Positions 6,784-9,470 of a DNA stretch of 9,470 bases are shown piece by piece (positions within the stretch are counted from its first letter, which is position 1; every line of letters starts with the position of its first letter). The stretch covers positions 1 to 9,470 of the forward strand of contig DASUFI010000296.1 of assembly GCA_036274635.1 (NCBI GenBank), written 5' to 3'. The translations under genes were made by a program, and so were the position numbers. The notes beneath the pieces are model-generated. The model had not been told where the DNA came from. It searched no databases and saw only the letters and a list, made by a program, of their open reading frames with translations. This stretch comes from DASUFI01 sp036274635. Its GTDB lineage: Bacteria > Planctomycetota > B15-G4.

Positions 6784-6828
6784 GCACTGAAGCTCGACTG
6801 AAGCACTGCATCAGCAGAGCTTCAGTGC
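6784..6828. repeat. 11-bp perfect inverted repeat with internal direct repeats (candidate operator)
   Basis: GCACTGAAGCT (6784-6794) is exactly reverse-complemented by AGCTTCAGTGC (6818-6828), around a 23-base centre. Inside, ACTGAAGC occurs at 6786-6793 and again at 6797-6804, exactly 11 bases apart or about one helical turn. GCACTG also recurs at 6803-6808. The patch is clearly less GC-rich than its surroundings. It lies between the proposed -35 elements of two divergent promoters, as expected for a shared binding site of a dimeric or cooperative regulator. It could also fold as an 11-bp hairpin if transcribed. The regulator is unknown and no regulator gene is in the window. Confidence 0.6.
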
Positions 6829-6836
6829 GCGCGCAC
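6825..6836. repeat. 12-bp perfect palindrome GTGCGCGCGCAC
   Basis: A self-complementary 12-mer that overlaps the right arm of the larger inverted repeat by four bases and ends two bases before the proposed -35 of the dehydrogenase gene. It could be an additional protein-binding site. Alternating GC tracts arise easily in this composition, so the evidence is modest. Confidence 0.35.
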
Positions 6837-6837
6837 G

Positions 6838-6866
6838 CCGACAGCCCCTTCGCCGCGTGGTAGCCT
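6838..6866 (+). promoter_or_regulatory. Possible promoter giving a leaderless dehydrogenase mRNA
   Basis: CCGACA (6838-6843), a 17-base spacer and TAGCCT (6861-6866) match the sigma-70 hexamers at 4 and 3 of 6 positions. The -10 ends 8 bases before ATG 6875, so transcription would begin at or very near the start codon. This agrees with the absence of any ribosome binding site there. Confidence 0.35.
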
Positions 6867-6874
6867 CGCGCGCC

Positions 6875-7849
6875 ATGCGGGCGCTGTGGCTGGAGCGCGG
6901 ACAGGTGCGGGTGCGCGACGACCTGCCTGCGCCGGCGCCGCCGCGGGGCGAGTGCCGCGTGCGCGTGACGCTGGCCGGCGTGTGTGCCACCGACCTCGCC
7001 CTGGCCCGCGGCTACATGGGCTTCGCCGGCGTGCCGGGCCACGAGTTCACGGGCGTCGCGCTGGACGGCCCGCTGGCCGGTCGCCGCGTGGTGGGCGAGA
7101 TCAACGCCGGCTGCGGCGCCTGCCCCGAGTGCGCCGCCGGCGACGCGCGCCACTGCCCGCGCCGCACGGTGCTGGGCATCCTGGGCCGGCCGGGCGCTTT
7201 CGCCGAGGAGCTGCTGCTGCCGGCGCGCAACCTGCTGGCCGTGCCCGAGGGCGTGCGCGACGAGCAGGCCGTCTTCGCCGAGCCGCTCGCGGCGGCCTTG
7301 CACCTGGTCGAGCAGGTACCGGCGCCGGCGGGCGTCGAGGCGCTGGTGGCGGGCGACGGGCGCCTCGGGCTGTTGTGCGCGCACGCCTTGGCGCTGGCGG
7401 GTGCGCGCGTCACCGTGGCGGGCCGGCATCCCGAGCGGGCGGAGCTGCTGCCGCCCGGCGCGCGGCACGTGCTGAGCCTGCTCGAGGACGACGGGCCGCC
7501 GGGTGACTTCTCTCCGCGCGCGCCGCTCTTCCCGCTGGCGGTCGAGGCGACGGGCGATCCCCGCACGCTTCCGCGGCTGCTGCGCCACGTGGCGCCTCGC
7601 GGCACGGTCGTGCTCAAGTCCACCTGCGAGGCGCCGGCGCCGCTGGACCTCTCGGGCGTGGTCGTGCACGAGCAGACGCTGGTGGGCAGTCGCTGCGGGC
7701 GGCTGGCGCCGGCGCTCGACGTGCTGGCGCGCGGTGTCGTGCCGGTGGAGCGCTTCGTGCAGACGCGCTACCCGCTGTCGCGCGCGGCCGAGGCGCTGGA
7801 GCACGCGGCACGCGGCGGCGGGCTGAAGACATGCATCGTCGCAGATTAA
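6875..7849 (+). CDS. Zinc-dependent medium-chain alcohol dehydrogenase-like protein
   Basis: A 324-aa cytoplasmic oxidoreductase of the medium-chain (MDR) superfamily, expected to oxidise an alcohol or polyol with NAD(P). The N-terminal GroES-like domain has the catalytic-zinc ligands Cys37 (AGVCATD), His56-Glu57 (PGHEF) and probably Glu136 (FAEPLAA). The structural-zinc loop is complete, with Cys80, Cys83, Cys86 and Cys94. The Rossmann domain begins at ALVAGDGRLGLL (156-167). The next strand ends in VAGRHPER (181-188), with Arg184 where NAD enzymes usually have an acidic residue; this may favour NADP or an unusual cofactor preference. VEATGDPRTLPRLL and LKSTCEAPAPLDL follow as in the family. 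At 324 aa it is slightly shorter than typical 340-350-aa members. ATG at 6875 is preferred; GTG at 6857 would add six residues and overlaps the proposed -10. The stop codon lies in the A-run of a terminator. The substrate is not predictable. Confidence 0.9.
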   Translation: MRALWLERGQVRVRDDLPAPAPPRGECRVRVTLAGVCATDLALARGYMGFAGVPGHEFTGVALDGPLAGRRVVGEINAGCGACPECAAGDARHCPRRTVLGILGRPGAFAEELLLPARNLLAVPEGVRDEQAVFAEPLAAALHLVEQVPAPAGVEALVAGDGRLGLLCAHALALAGARVTVAGRHPERAELLPPGARHVLSLLEDDGPPGDFSPRAPLFPLAVEATGDPRTLPRLLRHVAPRGTVVLKSTCEAPAPLDLSGVVVHEQTLVGSRCGRLAPALDVLARGVVPVERFVQTRYPLSRAAEALEHAARGGGLKTCIVAD

Positions 7850-7887
7850 AAAAACGACCCGCAGTCGCGACTGCGAGTCGTTTTTTT
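7848..7887. terminator. Bidirectional intrinsic terminator
   Basis: A 40-base palindrome with one mismatch (7859 against 7876): seven A, CGAC, C, CGCAGTCG, then the mirror half ending GTCG and seven T. As RNA it forms a strong stem (CGCAGT-CGCG-ACTGCG plus CGAC/GTCG) followed by seven U on either strand. It lies between two convergent genes and serves both. The dehydrogenase stop codon TAA (7847-7849) overlaps its first A residues. The minus-strand flavoprotein stop lies 35 bases from it. Confidence 0.93.
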
Positions 7888-7922
7888 GACGTGCCCGAGC
7901 TCGCCTGGGCCGTCGAGCGCCC

Positions 7923-9125
7923 TCAGCACGCCTCCCCCGCCGCGCGGGCGCTGGCCCAGGCCCACTGGAAGTTGAAGCCGCCCAGCCAGCCGGTCACGTC
8001 GACGACCTCGCCGATGAAGTAGAGGCCGGGCACGTCGCGCGCCTGCAGCGTGCGCGAGGAGAGGTCGCGGGTGTCGATGCCGCCGAGGGTCACCTCGGCC
8101 TTGTCCCAGCCGGCGTCGGCGGCAGGGCGCACGCGCCAGCGCTGGAGGGCCGCGGTGGCGCCGGTGAGCTGGGCGTCGGCGCACTGTGCCAGCGGGCGGT
8201 CGGTGTCGGCGCCGTCGAGCAGCGCGTCGAGGAGCCGGCGCGGCAGGCGCTCGGCGAGGACGGTGCGCAGGGCCTGCCTCTCGCCCGCGGCGCGGCGCGC
8301 GGCCAGGTCGGCGGCGAGGTCCGCGCCGGGCAGGAGATCCACCTGCAGCTCCGCGCCGAGGCGCCAGAAGTTGCTGGCCTGCAGGATGGCCGGGCCGGAG
8401 AGGCCGCCGTGCGTGAAGAGCAGTGCCTCCTCGAACTCCGCGCCGCCGCAGCGCACGCGGGCGGGCACGGCGATGCCGGCCAGCTCGCCGAAGCGCCGTG
8501 CGTCCGGCCGGTTCCAGAGCAGGGGCACGAGGCCGGGCCGCGGCGGCACCACGCGCAGGCCGAACTGCCGGGCGATGCGGTGGCCGAGGTCCGAGACGCC
8601 GAGCCGCGGCCACGAGAGGCCGCCCGTGGCGACGACCAGCGAGGAGGCTTCCCAGCTGTCGGCGCCGGCGCGGACGCGGAAGCGCGCGCCATCGCGCGGC
8701 GGATCGAGGCGCTCGACGCCGCTGACCTCGACGCCCGCGCGCACGGTGGCGCCCGCCGCCTCGCACTCCGCCAGCAGCAGGCGCAGCAGGCTGCGCGCCG
8801 AGTCGTTGCAGAAGAGCTGGCCGTGCTTGCGCTCGTGGTACGGCACGCCGTGGGCGTGGATGAGGGCCAGGAAGTCCTCGGGCGTGAAGCGCGCCAGGGC
8901 CGAGCGCGCGAAGTCGGGGTTGTCGGAGACGTAGTTGGCGGCGGAGACGCTGCGGTTGCTGAAGTTGGCGCGGCCGCCGCCGCTCACCAGGATCTTGAGG
9001 CCGAGGCGCGTGTTGCGCTCGAGCACCAGCACGCGCCGGCCACGCGCGGCGGCGGTGGCGGCGGCCATCAGCCCCGCGGCGCCGCCACCCAGCACGAGGA
9101 CGTCGAGGCGCGGCTCGTCGGGCAC
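7923..9125 (-). CDS. HI0933/YhiN-family NAD(P)/FAD-dependent flavoprotein
   Basis: A 400-aa flavoprotein of the HI0933 (YhiN/BaiN-like) family, the usual size. It is a cytoplasmic FAD protein; some relatives reduce bile-acid intermediates, but most have no known substrate. The FAD-binding strand-turn-helix is VLVLGGGAAGLMAA (9-22), with Glu37 ending the second strand. Then come SGGGRANFSN (48-57), GQLFCNDSA (102-110), VVATGGLSWP (164-173), LFTHGGLSGPAIL (236-248), VTLGGID (345-351) and the closing signature LYFIGEVVDVTGWLGGFNFQ (368-387). In the family the first of these is commonly GGGRCN; here Ala53 replaces that Cys. GTG at 9125 is chosen because GGAG (9132-9135) lies 6 bases upstream and the FAD motif begins within ten residues. 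The frame stays open further upstream to 9386, but that stretch is Arg/Pro-rich and overlaps the divergent gene. It is transcribed alone and ends before the bidirectional terminator. Confidence 0.93.
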   Translation of the reverse strand: MPDEPRLDVLVLGGGAAGLMAAATAAARGRRVLVLERNTRLGLKILVSGGGRANFSNRSVSAANYVSDNPDFARSALARFTPEDFLALIHAHGVPYHERKHGQLFCNDSARSLLRLLLAECEAAGATVRAGVEVSGVERLDPPRDGARFRVRAGADSWEASSLVVATGGLSWPRLGVSDLGHRIARQFGLRVVPPRPGLVPLLWNRPDARRFGELAGIAVPARVRCGGAEFEEALLFTHGGLSGPAILQASNFWRLGAELQVDLLPGADLAADLAARRAAGERQALRTVLAERLPRRLLDALLDGADTDRPLAQCADAQLTGATAALQRWRVRPAADAGWDKAEVTLGGIDTRDLSSRTLQARDVPGLYFIGEVVDVTGWLGGFNFQWAWASARAAGEAC

Positions 9126-9149
9126 GGGGATCTCCGGGGCGGGCCGGCG

Positions 9150-9179
9150 TGGACTCCGAGCGGCCCGTTCGCCTAGTCT
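9150..9179 (+). promoter_or_regulatory. Possible promoter for the terminal exported-protein gene
   Basis: TGGACT (9150-9155), an 18-base spacer and TAGTCT (9174-9179) match the sigma-70 hexamers at 4 and 3 of 6 positions. The transcript would start near 9186, about 35 bases before the GTG. A short stem, CTTCGG (9187-9192) with CCGAAG (9199-9204), would sit at its 5' end, ahead of the ribosome site GGGAGG (9211-9216). Confidence 0.3.
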
Positions 9180-9220
9180 CTCCCACCTTCGGCCGCGTCC
9201 GAAGCCCCGAGGGAGGTGCC

Positions 9221-9470
9221 GTGACCACGTCGATCCGCCGCGCGCGCCGGTTGACGGCCGCGGTCGTGCTGCTGACCTGCGCCTGCTCCGGACCTGCCGC
9301 GGCCGCGCCGCAGGGCACGCCGCCCGCGCCCGCCGGCCAGCCGGCGGCTCCGGCGCAGGCGGCCGTGAAGCCGGCACCCGCCGCACCGGCAGCGGCCGCG
9401 CCGGCGCCGTCCCCCAGGGCCGAGCCGCCGCAGGGCTTCGCGCGGCCGGAGATCGCCGCCGGCGTGCGCT
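9221..9470 (+). CDS. Exported, possibly lipid-anchored protein with Ala/Pro-rich linker (3' end outside window)
   Basis: The first 83 codons of a gene that runs off the right edge. GTG at 9221 has a strong ribosome binding site, GGGAGG (9211-9216), 4 bases upstream. The N-terminus is a signal peptide: basic residues (RRARR, 6-10), a hydrophobic core (LTAAVVLL, 11-18), then TCACSG. Cys20 or Cys22 could be the lipidated residue, though neither context is a perfect lipobox; cleavage by ordinary signal peptidase after the Ala-run at 26-29 is the alternative. Residues about 25-67 are nearly all Ala, Pro and Gln, a flexible linker. A more complex sequence (EPPQGFARPEIAAGVR) begins at residue 68, where a folded domain may start. 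Its function cannot be called. The linker resembles the one that opens the sulfatase-like protein at the left edge of the window. Confidence 0.75.
   Translation, partial: MTTSIRRARRLTAAVVLLTCACSGPAAAAPQGTPPAPAGQPAAPAQAAVKPAPAAPAAAAPAPSPRAEPPQGFARPEIAAGVR

Noticed and set aside
4762..6801. 679-codon plus-strand open frame antisense to the YceI operon
   Set aside because: Arg/Gln/His-rich translation without motifs; both genes on the other strand have clear domain or membrane features.
5696..7804. 702-codon minus-strand open frame spanning YceI and the dehydrogenase
   Set aside because: It crosses an intergenic region and two convincing genes, and its translation is Arg/His/Gln-rich with no family features.
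9132..9135. Nearly identical ribosome-site contexts before the YceI and flavoprotein starts (CCGGAG-A/T-TCCCCG)
   Set aside because: Probably simple convergence on a good ribosome site in C-rich sequence. Two cases are too few to call a regulatory motif.
8409..9176. Plus-strand open frame of 255 codons antisense to the flavoprotein
   Set aside because: Ala/Arg/Gly/Asp-rich shadow translation with no motif, opposite a gene with a full set of family signatures.
9126..9386. N-terminal extension of the HI0933-family gene
   Set aside because: Arg/Pro-rich, overlaps the divergent exported-protein gene, and GTG 9125 has a well-placed GGAG site with the FAD motif directly after it.

Overview
The window is very GC-rich (about three quarters G+C by eye), with GTG starts common, Ala/Arg/Pro-rich proteins, GGAG-type ribosome binding sites, and exported proteins with signal peptides. 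This points to a high-GC diderm bacterium, perhaps an environmental or metagenomic lineage. I cannot name the phylum from the sequence. No mobile element, CRISPR array, tRNA or rRNA is visible.

Layout, left to right. (1) Positions 2-2778, plus strand: two tandem alkaline-phosphatase/sulfatase-superfamily genes overlapping by one base. The first keeps the metal-binding residues and a Thr nucleophile. The second keeps the fold but has lost every recognisable catalytic position, so it looks like a membrane-anchored pseudoenzyme. (2) Positions 2780-4714, minus strand: a GT-C type membrane glycosyltransferase (PMT/GT39-like), convergent with the pair and only one base away. (3) Positions 4808-5176, plus strand: a small CoA-binding-domain protein. 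(4) Positions 5203-6654, minus strand: a YceI-family periplasmic protein followed 3 bases later by a polytopic membrane protein of unknown function, probably one operon. (5) Positions 6655-6874: a 220-base divergent promoter region with locally AT-richer sequence and a striking set of inverted and direct repeats. (6) Positions 6875-7849, plus strand: a zinc-dependent medium-chain dehydrogenase, probably leaderless. (7) Positions 7848-7887: a near-perfect bidirectional intrinsic terminator. (8) Positions 7923-9125, minus strand: an HI0933/YhiN-family flavoprotein. (9) From 9221 to the end, plus strand: the start of an exported, probably lipid-anchored protein with an Ala/Pro-rich linker.

Gene direction flips at almost every gene, and only two pairs (sulfatase pair; YceI plus membrane protein) look co-transcribed. 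The window is therefore mostly a string of single-gene units, not one pathway. Several products act at the envelope: both sulfatase-fold proteins, the glycosyltransferase, YceI, the unknown membrane protein and the terminal exported protein. A shared role in surface glycan or lipid metabolism is possible but is inference. The features most worth following are the active/dead sulfatase pair, the repeat cluster at 6784-6836, and the uncharacterised membrane protein coupled to YceI.
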